Source: Hirsutella rhossiliensis (taxonomy: Eukaryota; Ascomycota; Sordariomycetes; Hypocreales; Ophiocordycipitaceae). Taken from it: a stretch of DNA of 64,000 nucleotides. The position numbers and the translations under genes are program-made. The notes below the pieces were generated by a model. It saw only the letters and a program-made list of their open reading frames with translations, was not told the DNA's origin and ran no database searches. Positions within the stretch are counted from its first letter, which is position 1. Every line of letters starts with the position of its first letter. Of this stretch, positions 1 through 12,700 are shown in pieces. The stretch spans positions 4,960,001-5,024,000 of the forward strand of contig NW_025408669.1 in assembly GCF_020360975.1 (NCBI RefSeq), read 5' to 3'.

Positions 1-933
1 TAGTAGATAAAGCTATCCTTTATCTCTATTTAACGAGATTATATAGTCTACGCCTAGGAGGGCTAGAAAGGAAGAAATAAGCTATAGAAATCTTCCTTTA
101 TTCGAGCGATTCGTCCTTTATAGACAATTCCTTAGATAGAAAGAGCTTATAGGGGTATATTATATCCCTTTTTAAAGGAACTATTACTTAGAGAGCTTCG
201 AAGCAAGCTACCGTTACTATATTAAGCATAGAGGTAGAGCTACTAGCTCTTTTAGAAGCGTTAAAAGAAGCGATTTTCCTTAGCCGGCTATTAATATCGT
301 TACGATTATAAATTCCGTTCCTATTAGCTATAGAATGCGATAATACGTAGACTATACGAATTCTTATAGAGGAAAATAGTAAGCTATCGACCTAGCTACG
401 GTATATTAATATCTACTAGTATTAGTTACGCTAAGAGGTCTAAAGGGGACTTATTTCCGTCCGTTAGGTTCTAACGGCATCGATAAAAGCCAACGGTCTT
501 ATAAAGCCCCTACCGAAGTAGAAGCTAGCTGTCTTTTTATAGTAAATTAGGCTAGAAGACGTTCGAGAGAAGCTGTCCTTAGAAGCCCGCCTTAAGAGTC
601 TATAAGAGGAGCTAATAGCACGTAGGAGGAAGGAGACGTCTATAGCTAAAGAGAGGAATTAGGACTTATCCTAAAGGGGGCCCCCTAGTTTAATTAGGAT
701 TTTTTCTTTTAAAAGCCCCCTTTAGGGACTTATCCAGAGAAGCCCCCTTTCTTATAGGACTTAATTTCCTCCTTGGGCCTTTTTCCTTAAGTAGGTCTAA
801 AAGAGCCTAGGGACCTAAAACCCGGATTTCTCGAGTAAGGGAGAAGTATAGACTAAGACCTCCTCTATACGCTTACCGGCCTAGGTATTTAGCTTTACCC
901 TTTCTATAAGGGCAGGCTATAGCTAAGGGGGTG
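1..933 (+). pseudogene. Ty1/copia pol 3' end (RNase H), RIP-inactivated
   Basis: This is the C-terminal part of a copia polyprotein, cut by the window edge. Reading the plus strand through RIP-type stops gives the RNase H block. Near 225-300 it reads ELLALLEALKEAIFLSRLL, close to the usual copia 'TEAE-LALS-AAKEAI' motif. An ANGLIKPLPK-like segment near 490-525 corresponds to the canonical 'ADGLTKALP' end motif. The same sequence recurs at about 32,850-33,780 and, inverted, at 39,121-40,050, so it belongs to the same element family. After pol there is a purine-rich tract, ctaaggggg, directly before the LTR at 934. Identification as copia RNase H is secure; the exact pol end is not. Confidence 0.85.
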
Positions 934-1410
934 TATCGCGAAGCGTAGCTTAATTTCGTAGTTCTCGGAGATATCCCTTAGTACGAGGGACCTAGGAAGC
1001 TAAAAAATAGGTTTTAAGGAAGGAGCTAAAAGGAGGTATAAAGAGGAGGGTAGGGGTAAGAGGGGAAGTAGAAGTAGCGATAGCTTCTTATAGAGGTAGC
1101 GAGAGATAAGACGGATATGCTAGTAACGGCTAGAAAAGAGGGGAAAAACCGGTAAAAAGCTCGGTAGTCGAAAGGATATTAGTAGCTTCTTTAAGTAGGA
1201 TCTTCTTTATTAATTAAGATGCTAGACGGGTATAAAGAGGGGCGTTAGATAGAGGAAAGAAGAAAAATTAAGGTAATATAATAATTACTCCTCTACCGTA
1301 ATTACTGCTCCCGTAAGAATTAAATCTCTCTGCCCTACCTATCCGACCCCTTACTTTTAATTTTACCTTTATATATTTTATATACACTTCTTATATCTCT
1401 CTTCGCGAGA
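934..1410 (+). repeat. copia family A LTR (3' LTR of truncated element)
   Basis: This 477-bp copy is one of six of the same LTR in the window; the others are at 10513, 27639, 33781, 38646 and 44481. It begins TATCGCGAAG and ends CTTCGCGAGA, which form an imperfect 10-bp inverted terminal repeat. The ends are fixed by comparison with copies that have target duplications. Here the 5' partner and the left target flank lie outside the window, so its own duplication cannot be checked. The polypurine tract sits just before it. Confidence 0.85.
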
Positions 1411-4400
1411 ATAGGTCCCCTTTCTTCCTTCCTAGGGAGTCGCTAAAGCTTTTAATCTTTAACGTAGAAATTTAGACTTTTTAGATATAGCTTCCTATAG
1501 TCTTATTTAAAAAGGCCCTTCGGCCGTTTTAACGTTTAAAGGAAGTCTATAATTATCCTCGATTCCTTTAAGTAATCCCCTTATAGCTTAGTCCCTTATA
1601 CTACGTTTAAGTAAAAGTCTATAAATTCTTTAATATTACCTTTTATTTCCCTATTTAATACGTTAAAAGGTCCTTTAGGCTTTCTTAAGAGTCTATTAGC
1701 TACGCGATTCTTCTTACCTTCGACGTATTATATAGTAAAGTTAAAGAGGAAAATATAGCTTATCTAATAAGTTACTATAGCTTTAAGGATATCTTTAAGA
1801 GCACCTTTTAGTTAATTAACTAAGACTTATATATTAGTTTCTAAGATAAAATATACGCCGTATAAGTATATTCTTAGTCTCTTAAGCATACTTAATATAG
1901 CTTTATACTCCCTCTTTATCGTATTATATTTAGTTTCTACTAGTAACTACGTTTTACTTTTAAACCTTATAAAGCGCCTCTTTCTATTAATAATTTATAT
2001 TAGGACTGCCCCCTAGCTAAGTAGACTAATATTATATATTAAAATAATATCTCCTCTTCTTAGGCTAACGTTAAGAGATACTAAAAAAGACTAGATTAAT
2101 AATAGCTTCCTTAAAGGTAGCTATTACTTTTATTTATTTATCTCTCTATTCCTAATAGACTTCTTTCTTTAATAGGTCTATAAAGGGTTTTACTAAAATA
2201 GCGAACTATTTAATCTAGATTTAATAGTATCCTACGATACTAAGGAAAGCTTTAATATATATTATATTAAGGCATCTTATTTATTCCTTAATTTTAATAA
2301 CTTTAGCTTTTATAAGGTACCTTTTATTTATTCTATAAATATAACTAATAACCTTCGTTACTTACTAGTAGAATTTCGATTTAGCCCTTATAATCGTATA
2401 ACTAAAGAGTTTAACGTTAACTAAGACTTTATCGAGGTTAATAAGGTATTTAAAGATAAATCTCCTTACTCTTAGCGCTACCTCTTTATTATTATATATC
2501 GTATTAGGCCCCTTAATACCTATATTATCGAGGAAATTCCTATAGATATTTAGTATAAGGTCTTATAGGATTCTTTATATTATCCTTATAAATTAGCTAA
2601 CTAAGTTCGTAGCCCTTTAAGGGAGTATATATATATATAAGAGGCTAATAGGTATCGCGAATATTATTAAGTTATAGCTTTTAATATTAAGAGGGATCTA
2701 ATTATAGCCTAAAAAAAGGTCTAGGAGGGAAAGGATCTTATATATTAAAAAGTAGTCGCTAAACTCGTTTATATTTAGTAGTAGGTTCGTATCTCTTATT
2801 ATAATAGTATTTATATATATAGCGGAATTAATTAAGCGTAGTCTTTTATCTTTCTTTACTACTAAGAAAAAAGGGTTCTTATAGGGCCTATACCCTTCTT
2901 TAAGGACTCCTATTTCTAGTTTAATTTTAAGGATATCAATAACTTTCTACTCTATCGCTATTAAGATTAAGATTAAAGCTACTTACTATACCTTATATTT
3001 TATTATCTTAATAACTTATAGTAGGGCTATAGCTAGGTCGACTCTACCTCTTTCTATAAAGTCCTAGGATAACGCTACTTCCTTATTAAATAGAATACTA
3101 TCGTAGATCTAGATTTCTACCTTTATAAGAAAGCCGTTAAATTATTTATAGATTACTTTAAGTCTTTCTTACGTTAGCCGCTTTCCTTTCTATATACTTA
3201 AGAATTTTCCTATTAAGTATTCTAGGTAGGGTCTAGGCTATATCTTATCTTTAACGGTGTTTTATTTAGTCTTCTTTTAGTTAGGGTCCCCTTCTAGCAT
3301 CGAGCCGTTTAATAGAGTATCGTTAATAAGGTTAATCTTATTTACTTTTCTTTTAAAGAGAGTATTAACTCTTAGATTATATAATTTAATAGGTCGTTTC
3401 CTCCTTATCTTAACTTTAACCTTCTAGATCTTTCTAAACTTCTTTCTAGCTTTAATAATATTTTTCTTAAATTCTCTTATAGCCTCTATAACTATAACTT
3501 TAATAATCTCTTTTACTATATTAAATCCGATAGCTAGAATCGCCTTATCTCCTTTATCTATAATTAATTACTATTATACTAGTACTATTAAGGGCTCGTT
3601 TACGCTAGTATAGGTTAGGTTAAGGACTTAGTTAGCACCCCTTCTATAACTAAGGATCTTACCTCCTAGTAAGAGAATCTTAGCTATTAAGGTATCTATA
3701 AGGGTTTCTCTCTATAATTATTAGGTAGCTCCTAGGTTATCTTTTTTAACTTCTATTACTAAAGCCTAAAAAGAATTTCTTAGGAGCTAGGTAGCTATTT
3801 CCTATATAGCCTCCTTAAGCTTTAGTCTTTTATATACGTCTTTATTAACTATTAAGGTTATAGCCTAAAAGGATTTTACTATATTAACCTTATTTAAAAG
3901 CTCTTATTTAATAGCTCCTACTACTAGTATAACTACCTAGATAGTGCTAATCTACTATTTAACCTATATATCCCCGTTCCTTAGGGAATAATTAAATAAT
4001 ATACGCGTAGCTCTAATAAATAGTATGCCTAGGATAAAAGGGACTAAGACTCTATCTAGCGTAATATAAAAACAGATTAGTATCTAGGCTATGCCTAAAT
4101 AGAGATTAATCTCTACCTCCCTAACTATATCTATAAGGGACCTAGTATACGCTATTATTAATACTCTTATTAATAGGATTTTAAGCCTATATACGTTTAT
4201 ATATCTTTTAGTAATAAGGTTTCTTTTAAACTTAGTATCGATTAACGCGCTTAGAACTTTAGCTTTCTAGCTACTAAGCTATACTTAAATATAGGGTAGG
4301 TCTTATATATACTTAAGCGAGCGGAAAGGTATAAGGACTATATTTATACGTATTATAGGAATCGCTATAAGGTCCTTTAAAGTTATCTCTTAGTATCTTA

Positions 4401-7400
4401 TTAAGAGTGCTACTTCCTATATAATAAATTTATCTTTCTTTAGTCTTATTACTTCTAGAGTTTATTAATTAGATAGTCCTTAGGCTAGTTATATTACGCT
4501 AATCGTATTAGTTATAAACCTAATTTCCTTTAGTACTTATTAAACTTCGAGGTACTTATAATCTAATTCTTTATAAGTAAGGTAAGTAAGCTTAATTAGT
4601 TTAACCTAGTATTCTTTATCTTATTCTTTAACTTATATTAAAGCTACTATAAGTTTTCCTTATAGATATTTAAGGAGGAGTAAACTACTCTCTATATTAT
4701 CTTTAGCTACTTTTATAACCGTTATTATAGCTTTATAAGGTCTTATATTACTCTCTACTTTCTCTAAGGTCTAGAATTTAGTGTTTTCTATACCTTAAGC
4801 TATATCTATATATCTTATACTAAGTCTCTCGCTTAGTTAAGGAATAAAGTTAATTAGGTAATTTAAAGGGATTAGGATTCTTTTATATATAATTTCTCTA
4901 ATAATTTTATCTATAAGTCTATTAAACTTCTTATCTAGATCTACTCTATATCTATAGTATATAAGGATAATCTTTAGGCTAGTTTTTACTATTCTTATTA
5001 TCTCGATTTCCTTTATATCTTCTTTAACTCTTTATCTTTTCCCCTTATAAGTATTAATCCCTATTATAGTTATATAGATTATCTAATTATATATATCGCT
5101 TTATTATATATTATCTATAATTATAATAACTAATATCCTTCCTACTTCTTTTCTTATATTACTTACTTTTAGATTCCTTAGCTTTTACTTATATAGGCTT
5201 TTATATTTCTAAAACTAGTCTAGGAAACTAGATTCTCTTTTAGTAGTAGCTTAATTTAAGTAAGATAGTATAACTATAGCTTTAACCTATTTTGTAAGTA
5301 GTAATATAAAGGAGTCTAGCTATATATCTACCTAGTATATAATAAGCCTTTAAATATATATACTTATTTAAGAAAACCTATTAATAAGTACTAGGGGAAT
5401 TACGCTTTTATTATCTTTTCTTTTAAGGTAAAGAGTCCTATTTACTACTTTATATATTATAAATCCGATCTTATAGTCCTAAGAGTATACCTTATACTTA
5501 TTAAGGTAGTATCCTTCTTTACTATAATAAAAGTATCTCTTAGGCCGGTTAAAAGTATTAACCTAAAACTATATATATTAATTAGATAAGTAGTAAAATC
5601 TAATAGTATTTACGCTACCTCTTTATTTATAACTTAAAGAGTAGCCTCTACTATTAATACGTCTTTATTCCCTATTAAGCTAGTTAAATATCTACTCTTA
5701 CTAGTAAGTAAGGTTAATCTTTATATCTTTAAAGGCTTTTATTAGGTCTAAGATCTCCTTTATAGGCTATCTAGGTTTCTTATTTATTTTCTTTAGCTCT
5801 TTAAGAAGTTTTTCTTTGCCCTTATTAGATTTAGCTTCCTCTATTACTTTATTAATTTCCTTAAAAAGCTAGTCTTTCTTTAGGTTCTTAAGCTTTTAAT
5901 TATAAGCTTTAGATACTATATCTTATCGCTTAATATCTTAGCGAGGTACTAAGTAGTTATTAATTATATAGATAAGGCTTTTATATAGGAGTTTCGAGAT
6001 AACTTTAAATATCTTCCTATTTCTCTTTATAACGTTAATAATAAGCTCCTTTAATATTATATAGTAGATAAAGTATAAGTAGACTATAGATTCTTCCTAG
6101 CTATTAGGTTATGCCTTATACTATAAGTATAAGTAGAGACTAAGCTATTCTATAACTTCTATAATAGTCTTAGGCTTTTTAGTATTATAATAGTTTAAGC
6201 GGTCGTTAGTAGTTTCTAGTTATTTAATATTATATATATAGTAGTATTAAAGGAGTCTCTTTTTTACTTCTTCTTAAGTAAGTCTATTTATAAGAATTTT
6301 AATAGTAAGGGCTTATATAAAGGAGATATAGACTTCGAGCTAGTCTATTTTATCCTTATTATAAATATAGTTAATATATATCTCTTATTTAAACTTCTTA
6401 AGGAATTTAGTTATATTTTTACTATTAAATTTACTAATAAGTAGGAGTTATAGTTAGCGGAGTCTTCCTATAAGGTTATCTTAGCTTTTAGCGAGTATAT
6501 CTCTAAGTCTATTAATAATCTTATTAATATCTACCTTAATTTTCTTTATATCGTTAGTAGTAGGATTAGATAATCCCTCTTAATAGCTAGCGTTTCTAGA
6601 TATAGTATACCTATAAATTATAAGGTTACGAAATTTAAAGTTAGAGTTTTCGGAGTTAAAAGATATCTTATTATAACTATCTTATTACTTACTTTCTTAT
6701 CTATTAGTAGGAGGTAAGCGTTCTTTATAAGCTACCGCGTAAAGGAAAGCTAAGGTTAAGGTTATTAAGGTATCCCTTATTAGTACCTATATTAATATTA
6801 TTAGTATATATATAAGTAAGAGGTCTTAGTAGGGTTCTAGAACGGTTTAAATTATACTATTATCGTTATTTATATCTTTTAAAGTATTATATAAGGATCG
6901 TAGTTTCTTAACTAAGTCGCTAGTATTAAGGGTTATAGGGCTAATAATAGGAGCTTAGGGTTTTTTAGTATTAGCTTATTACTTTTCCTTTACTACTAGT
7001 AAAGGTATTATCTAATTATTTATTTCCTAGTAAGTCTATCGCCTTATTAAGTCCCTAACTCTAGCTATTAAGGTAGTTACTACTTTAATTATTAAATCCC
7101 TAGATTTTATTTTTTCTAAATAATACCGTCGTCCTCTAAGTATTCTCGGCTTTATAAAGCTACTTATCGCTATATAAATAGAACGGAATAATAAGTTTAC
7201 GCCTTAAAGACTAGTTTTAATAAGGATAAGGATATATACCTAAAGCACGTATAGTATATAGCTAAGGATTAGTAGAGCAATTAACTATATAATTATTTAA
7301 TTATTTAGCCTATATATAGCTTTAAGGGCCTTAGGTTATAAATATAAGTCTTAGAGATTTCTTTACTTTATACCTCTTTATCTTTATTAAAGTCGCGTAA
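1411..7400 (-). mobile_element. Ty3/gypsy retrotransposon fragment, minus strand, RIP-inactivated
   Basis: The minus strand holds a degraded gag-pol in the order gag (about 7,000-5,000), protease region, reverse transcriptase (about 2,960-2,300), then RNase H and beyond toward 1,411. The RT start is clear: the minus strand from about 2,945 reads IDILKIKLEIGVLKEGYRPY, then KNPFFLVVKK, then RLRLINSA and IRDTNL. This matches the 'NPWFLVKKK-YRLINA' signature of one fungal gypsy clade. Stops are TAA/TAG as expected from RIP. The element is broken at 1,410 by the family A copia insertion, so the integrase end and left LTR are probably outside the window. I could not place its right LTR. The right border (about 7,400) is approximate. 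Confidence 0.65.
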
Positions 7401-7419
7401 CTAATAGTATTTACTTTAA

Positions 7420-8072
7420 AAGGGAAAAATAAAAATTTAAATTAACTATAATTAAGGAAGATACTTAATTAAATAATCGAGGTCTTTATAACGCCTTTAA
7501 GTATACTTAGAAGTAAGTTAAAAGGGGAGTGCTAAGGGTCTTATCCCTTTAATAGGCTAATATCTATAAGGGTATAATCTTACCTATTAAAGTATATAAT
7601 AAAAGTAAGGATAAATATAGGGCTAAGAAAAGCGAAATCCCTTATAACTATATCTTATACTAAGGAGACTACTTATTATAGTCCTAAACTTACCCTATAG
7701 GAAATAAAGCCTAGGAAAAGGTAAGGGAAAACTACCTATAATAACCTTAATAGTTTATAAACTCTTAGACTTATACTAAGTAATAAGTACTACTTACCGT
7801 TAAAACCTAAGGCGTTCTTAAGCTAACTATAGTCTAAAAGTAAGGACTAAGTAAACCGCGCTAAGATAAGAGGTTAAGCTTAAGATACTTACTAGCTAGT
7901 AGGGCTAAGGAGGCTAAACTAAGTATAAACGATATTTATAAGTATAGTAGATAGAGAAGTACTAAGAGATAAAGCGCCTCCCTCCTTATATAAATAAACC
8001 CTTTTACCTTAACCTTACTTATATATAACTAAAAGTACTATTTTAAAATATATAAAAAAGATATAAGCTAGC
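7420..8072 (+). pseudogene. Tad1-like LINE, ORF1 3' end (left part of split element), RIP-inactivated
   Basis: The plus strand around 7,600-7,740 reads YYNKSKDKYRAKKSEIPYN, later YPIGNKA. This spacing resembles the zinc knuckles at the end of LINE ORF1 proteins (C-x2-C-x4-H-x4-C type), with cysteines replaced as RIP would do. It lies just left of the gypsy insertion at 8,073. On the other side of that insertion, at 15,562, the LINE endonuclease resumes on the same strand, and both junctions carry GCTAGC. I infer that these are two halves of one LINE. The 5' limit and the exact ORF1 boundary are uncertain. Confidence 0.5.
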
Positions 8073-8272
8073 TTAGTTAGCGCTTTACTACTAAGCTATT
8101 ATAGAGTAAGTAAAAGCGTATATATAAGTACTATCTATAAGATAATATTAATAAGCTATATAAAGCTCTTTTATACGCGGCTAGCTTATATATATATATA
8201 TAGGATCCGGCCCTTTATATATAACTATATAGCTTAAGCTATAGCCTATAATAGTTAAAGACTCTTATATAA
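8073..8272 (-). repeat. LTR of gypsy element (3' LTR)
   Basis: About 200 bp, matching 15,355-15,561 over nearly its whole length, for example the shared block ggatccggccct and the ending actcttatataa. Terminal positions are inferred from the comparison and from the flanking GCTAGC, and could shift by one or two bases. Confidence 0.75.
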
Positions 8273-8567
8273 TACCCTCCTTTAAGCGTAGCGCGGCGCT
8301 ACCTTATTAATAGCTTTTATACTATTAAGCTTATACTACTAGCTCTACCTAGCCCTTTCCCCGTTAATTATACTAGCCCTACTAGCCTTATTATCCCTAT
8401 ACTTATTAGCTTAGGTAGCTATAACCTAGCTCTTTACTTATTAGCCGGCTAACTATTTAAATAAGGGCGTAACTTATTATATACGCCCTTAGGTAGCCGG
8501 CGGCCGGCCTAGACCTACGTAAGCCTTAGGTTACCTATCCCCTTAGCCTTAGGCAGCCTCCTCTACT

Positions 8568-8632
8568 AAGGGGTATATAAGGCGGCAACCTCCCTTTTTA
8601 TTTCCCTTTTTTTTCTTCCTTCTTTAACTATA
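8568..8632 (+). promoter_or_regulatory. Possible fungal promoter: TATA box plus CT-rich leader
   Basis: A TATATAAG at about 8,573-8,580 is followed by a pyrimidine-rich run (cctccctttttatttccc, then ttcttccttc) to about 8,632. TATA followed by a CT-rich stretch is a common core promoter layout in filamentous fungi. It lies about 250 bases upstream of the plus-strand ORF relic, so it would fit as its promoter. This is an inference from layout only. Confidence 0.4.
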
Positions 8633-8879
8633 GTAATAGTAGTAATAAGTAAGTTCCGCTTTACTTAAGGCATTAGTTTATTCCTAGCTATATAGGCCGC
8701 TCTATTAATATATATTTATAGTAATAGCTATAGTAGCGATAATAGCCCTAATAATAATAATAACTTTAATTAATAAGTTCCCTGCCTTATAAAGTAAGAG
8801 GCCGTAATCTATAATACTAACTTCCGCGATAGATATATTTACCTCCCCCTCCCTTACCTCCTTTTTCTTAGAATATATA

Positions 8880-9690
8880 AAGTCGTTTATTAACGCTATA
8901 CTAAGCACGGCCGATAATAGCTCCGCCGCTACCGCTACTCCCGCCCGCGCTACTACTACCGCGCCTACCGCTACTACTTATGCCTCCGCTACGCTAGCCG
9001 CTCTTACGTCGCCCTTTAAAGTAACGACGCTATCTCCGCCGCTACCTATAACGCCCGGCCCCTTAGCCCCCGCCTCCGTCTCCGCTACCCCCGTAAGTCT
9101 ATAATTAAGTAAGCGTAATAAACGTCTTCCGCTAACCTCTTAAAGTATAAGCGCTAGGTTTAAGCCGGAGCCGCTCGCGCGGCCCCCTATATACGGTATA
9201 CGTCGTAGGAGCTCCCTTACGCTAACTAAGTCGGGCGCCGTTATAGCGGTAGTTATTACTAATATACGCGTGTTAGCTATGCCTATAAAGCGGCGCCTCC
9301 TATCTTACTCGCTATAGCGTTAGCTTAGAAGGCTAGCGTATATAGGTAGGTATAGGGGGCTACTAAGAAGCGCCTTACCGCCGCCGTAGCCGCTTATTAT
9401 AACCTCTATACCTTAGAGCGCTAAGGGCTTATCCTTAAGTAGGTTCTTCTCCCTCTACTCTCTTACCTCTACTATTAACTCTCTTAGTACTAGGGATACC
9501 GCCTCTATTACTTTATCGGCGGTTTTTTTAGCCGTGCCTACTACCGCCGCTACTACCGCCCTTACTACCGCTACTAGAGCTAGCCGCCGCCCCTTTACTT
9601 TTAAAGCCGCCGCCGCCGCCGACTAGCTTATAAGCTTAGAGGGCTAACTTAGCGCGCTAGAAAGCGCTGCCGCCGCCGCTAATAAGTAAG
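8880..9690 (+). pseudogene. Antisense accessory ORF relic inside gypsy element, unknown function
   Basis: The plus strand here is much more GC-rich than its surroundings. It reads as a low-complexity Ala/Thr/Pro-rich start (about 8,920-9,090), then a more complex stretch. Around 9,260-9,440 one frame reads through AIALA-stop-KASVYR-stop-V-stop-GATKKR and then LTAAVAAYYNLYTLER. Every interruption seen there is TAA or TAG, the codons RIP makes from CAA/CAG (Gln). The end has a run of Ala codons near 9,605. Pol of the host element is on the opposite strand, so this is an antisense ORF between pol and the 3' LTR, with a TATA/CT-rich leader upstream. I do not recognise the protein. It could instead be a captured gene or an older unrelated ORF. 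Confidence 0.45.
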
Positions 9691-9705
9691 AGGAGGCTAA
9701 TAAGG

Positions 9706-9739
<34 letters not shown>
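9706..9739. repeat. (AAT)n microsatellite
   Basis: An uninterrupted ATA/AAT trinucleotide run of 34 bp, followed by a shorter one at about 9,743-9,757. It lies just 3' of the antisense ORF relic. Confidence 0.9.
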
Positions 9740-9799
9740 GGGTAATAATAATAATAAGGAATAAGCTTAAGTAGTTTAAGGGCTTTACTTTATAATAAA

Positions 9800-12700
9800 C
9801 GCTATTTTTATCTCCGCTTATATTATTATACTTATATTACTATAACTACCCTTTTTATTTTACTTACTTTATAGTCTTAGCTTAAGCTACCGCTAATAGT
9901 TTATTAGTCTATTATTTTCGTTTATTAGTTTATATAAGGCCTTAAACTTATTAAGGGCTATAGCTCCTATAAACTAAAAAAAATAGGTTCCTATATTAGG
10001 TCGAGGTACCCGCGCTACTTTATAAGGACCTCTTAGCGATTCCCTTAGCCGACTTTCTTTTAGCGTATAGCTTATATCTCCTTAACCTCGAATTTATTAT
10101 CCCCCTCTACCTTAATAGCGGGCGGTTAAGCGTTTACTACTTTTTATTTAAGTAGTAGGTTAAAAAAGGCTTAGTAAAAGAAGTTAACGTTAATCTTATT
10201 ATAGACCCCTATTAAAAGACTATTAAGCTTAACTATCTATAGGCTAATAACCCTTTATATTATAAACTTTATATATAGCTAGTCTAGCTTCTTTTTTAGC
10301 TATACTAACCTATAGTTATAAAGGTTAAGTAATACTTTATCTCTTACTATAAACCTATCTACTAAGGCCTTAGTCTTATTAGCGTACCGCTCTTAATCCT
10401 ATACTAAGGTAGCTATTATAGATTAGTAGTATTCTATAGTTTTCTATAGCTTCTATATAAATATAAAGGCGCGGCTCTTTAGTAATAAACTATTATATTA
10501 CTCCGCTACTATTCTCGCGAAGAGAGATACGAGAAGTATATAAAAAATATATAAAGGTAAAATTAGAAGTAAGGGGTCGGACAGGTAGGGCAGAGAGATT
10601 TAATTCTTACGGTAGCAGCAATTACGGTAGGGGAGTAATTATTATATTGCCTTTATTATCCTTCTTTCCTCTATCTAACGCCCCTCTTTATACCCGTCTA
10701 GCATCTTAATTAATAAAGAAGATCCTACTTAAAGAAGCTACTAATATCCCTTTAACTACCGAACTTTTTACCGGTTTTTCTCCTCCTTTCTAGCCGTTAC
10801 TAGTATATCCGTCTTATCTCTCGCTACCTCTATAAGAAGCTATCGCTACTTCTGCTTCCCCTTATACCCCTACCCTCCTCTCTATACCTCCTTTTAGCTC
10901 CTTCCTTAAAACCTGTTTTTTAGCTTCCTAGGTCCCTTATGCTAAGGGATATCTCCGAGAACTACGAAATCAGGCCACGCTTCGCGATAACTATATCTAC
11001 GGTAAGTAGGATTAAGGAGGGCGGCTTAAAGCTATATATAGCGAAGAAGGGGGCTTTTTAATAAAGGTCTAGGGTTTACTATTTAATATAAGCTAGGCCG
11101 CGAAGAGCTAGCGGTCTTAGTCCGCTTAGTTATAAGCTACTACTACCTATAAGTATACTTATACTTCTTAGTTAACCCTCTTAGGTCCTTTATTAGTCTA
11201 TAAGTAATAGGCCGTACTAAGTAGCTATATAATTTAAAGTAGCTAGTATAAGTACTACTAAAAGCGGCTAGTTTAGTTTAATCCTTTATTACTTATAATA
11301 AGGTTAGCTAGCTATATAAGCGGGCCTAGTATTAAAGGAAGCGCTCTATATAAGCTTCTATATCTATAAACGGTATTAGCTTTAGTACTATTAATTTACT
11401 AAGGTAGTCCTTAATTACCTATATATAGCGGTTGCTTCTTTTTATAAGTAAAAGGTCTATTATAAAGTCTATCTATATATATATATAGAACTAGTTAAGT
11501 ACTAAAAGCTACTTAAGTAAGCCTTTAAGCTATACCCTTTAAATCTTAGTATAGCTATAGATATTATAGTTATAAAGAAAGCGGCGGACGTAGTATTATA
11601 AGAGGGGCTAGTAAAAATTCCTTATAAAGCTTACTACTATACCTTACTAATCTAAGTAGCCTATAATACTAAAGTTATAAATAAGCTAGACTAGCTTCCT
11701 TTAAAGCTTATATTATTTATTTAACTCTAGCGGTTTATCTTTCTCCTTAGCTTCTATAATATATAGTGCGCCTAGTACCTTTAGTCTCCCTTACTAGTAT
11801 AGATACCCTTATAAGTCGATATAGTAGTTAGCTAACTATACTTTTAGCTTTAGCTTTAGATTTAAGCGTTAAGCGCTAAACTCTATAGCGCGGTATACGC
11901 CCTTATAAGTATAGTCTAGAGCCGCTATCTTATCCTATAAGCGTTAAAGGGCCTTATCTTATAATACTCTTACCGCGCGCGCCCTTAGGCCGGTCTATCT
12001 TTCCTCGCTAAGCTAAGGTAAAGGTATAAGGGAAAGCTCGTTTACTAGCACCGCGCCTTTATTTACTAGGGAAGCTCTTATATAAGTTTATAGCGCTTTT
12101 TACGGGATAAGCTATAGATCCTAGGCCTTAATATCTACTCTTATTAGCCGGTCTTAATCCCTTTAAGAAAGCGCGTTTAGGACTATAAAGTCCTACTTAA
12201 GGCGGTACTTAATTAAGAAGTTAAAGCGTAAGAGATACTTTACTTAGCGGGCTTACCGCTCTAAAAGGTACTAGTAGGTTATAAAGTACTTAAGGTTCTT
12301 ATAGTTTATAAGAACCTTAAAGCTCTTATAGCTTTAAAGCTCCGCTTACTATTACCTAAGGTAGCTAATAATCGCTAGTATCTCTATATTATAAATAATA
12401 TAATTCCGCTCTACTAAGGTTAGCTTATAAGAGTAGAACGCTACTAGTTACTTCCGCTTATTTACCTCTTAATAAAGTATTCCTTTAAGTACCTAGCCGC
12501 TATAATTTACTTTAACTAATATAAACTAATTAAAGTCTTACTAAAGTAATACTAAAGCTTATAAGAATAGGTCCTTAAGCGTATAGAACGCTCCTTTTTA
12601 TATAGGCCCTTAATAAAAAGCGGTCTATTTCCTAGTAATCTTATTTAAGGGGATTATAATATAAGAGAAGCCCTTAATAAATATCCTATAATAGTTTATA

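Noticed and set aside
8705..8908. Minus-strand ORF of 67 codons in the RIPped block
   Set aside because: Isoleucine-rich product typical of AT-rich chance ORFs; it lies antisense to the promoter-like region and has no family resemblance.
8280..9700. GC-rich segment considered as a chromodomain or env-like third ORF of gypsy pol
   Set aside because: The minus strand showed no chromodomain-like pattern, and the plus strand gave the better open frame with only Gln-type stops.
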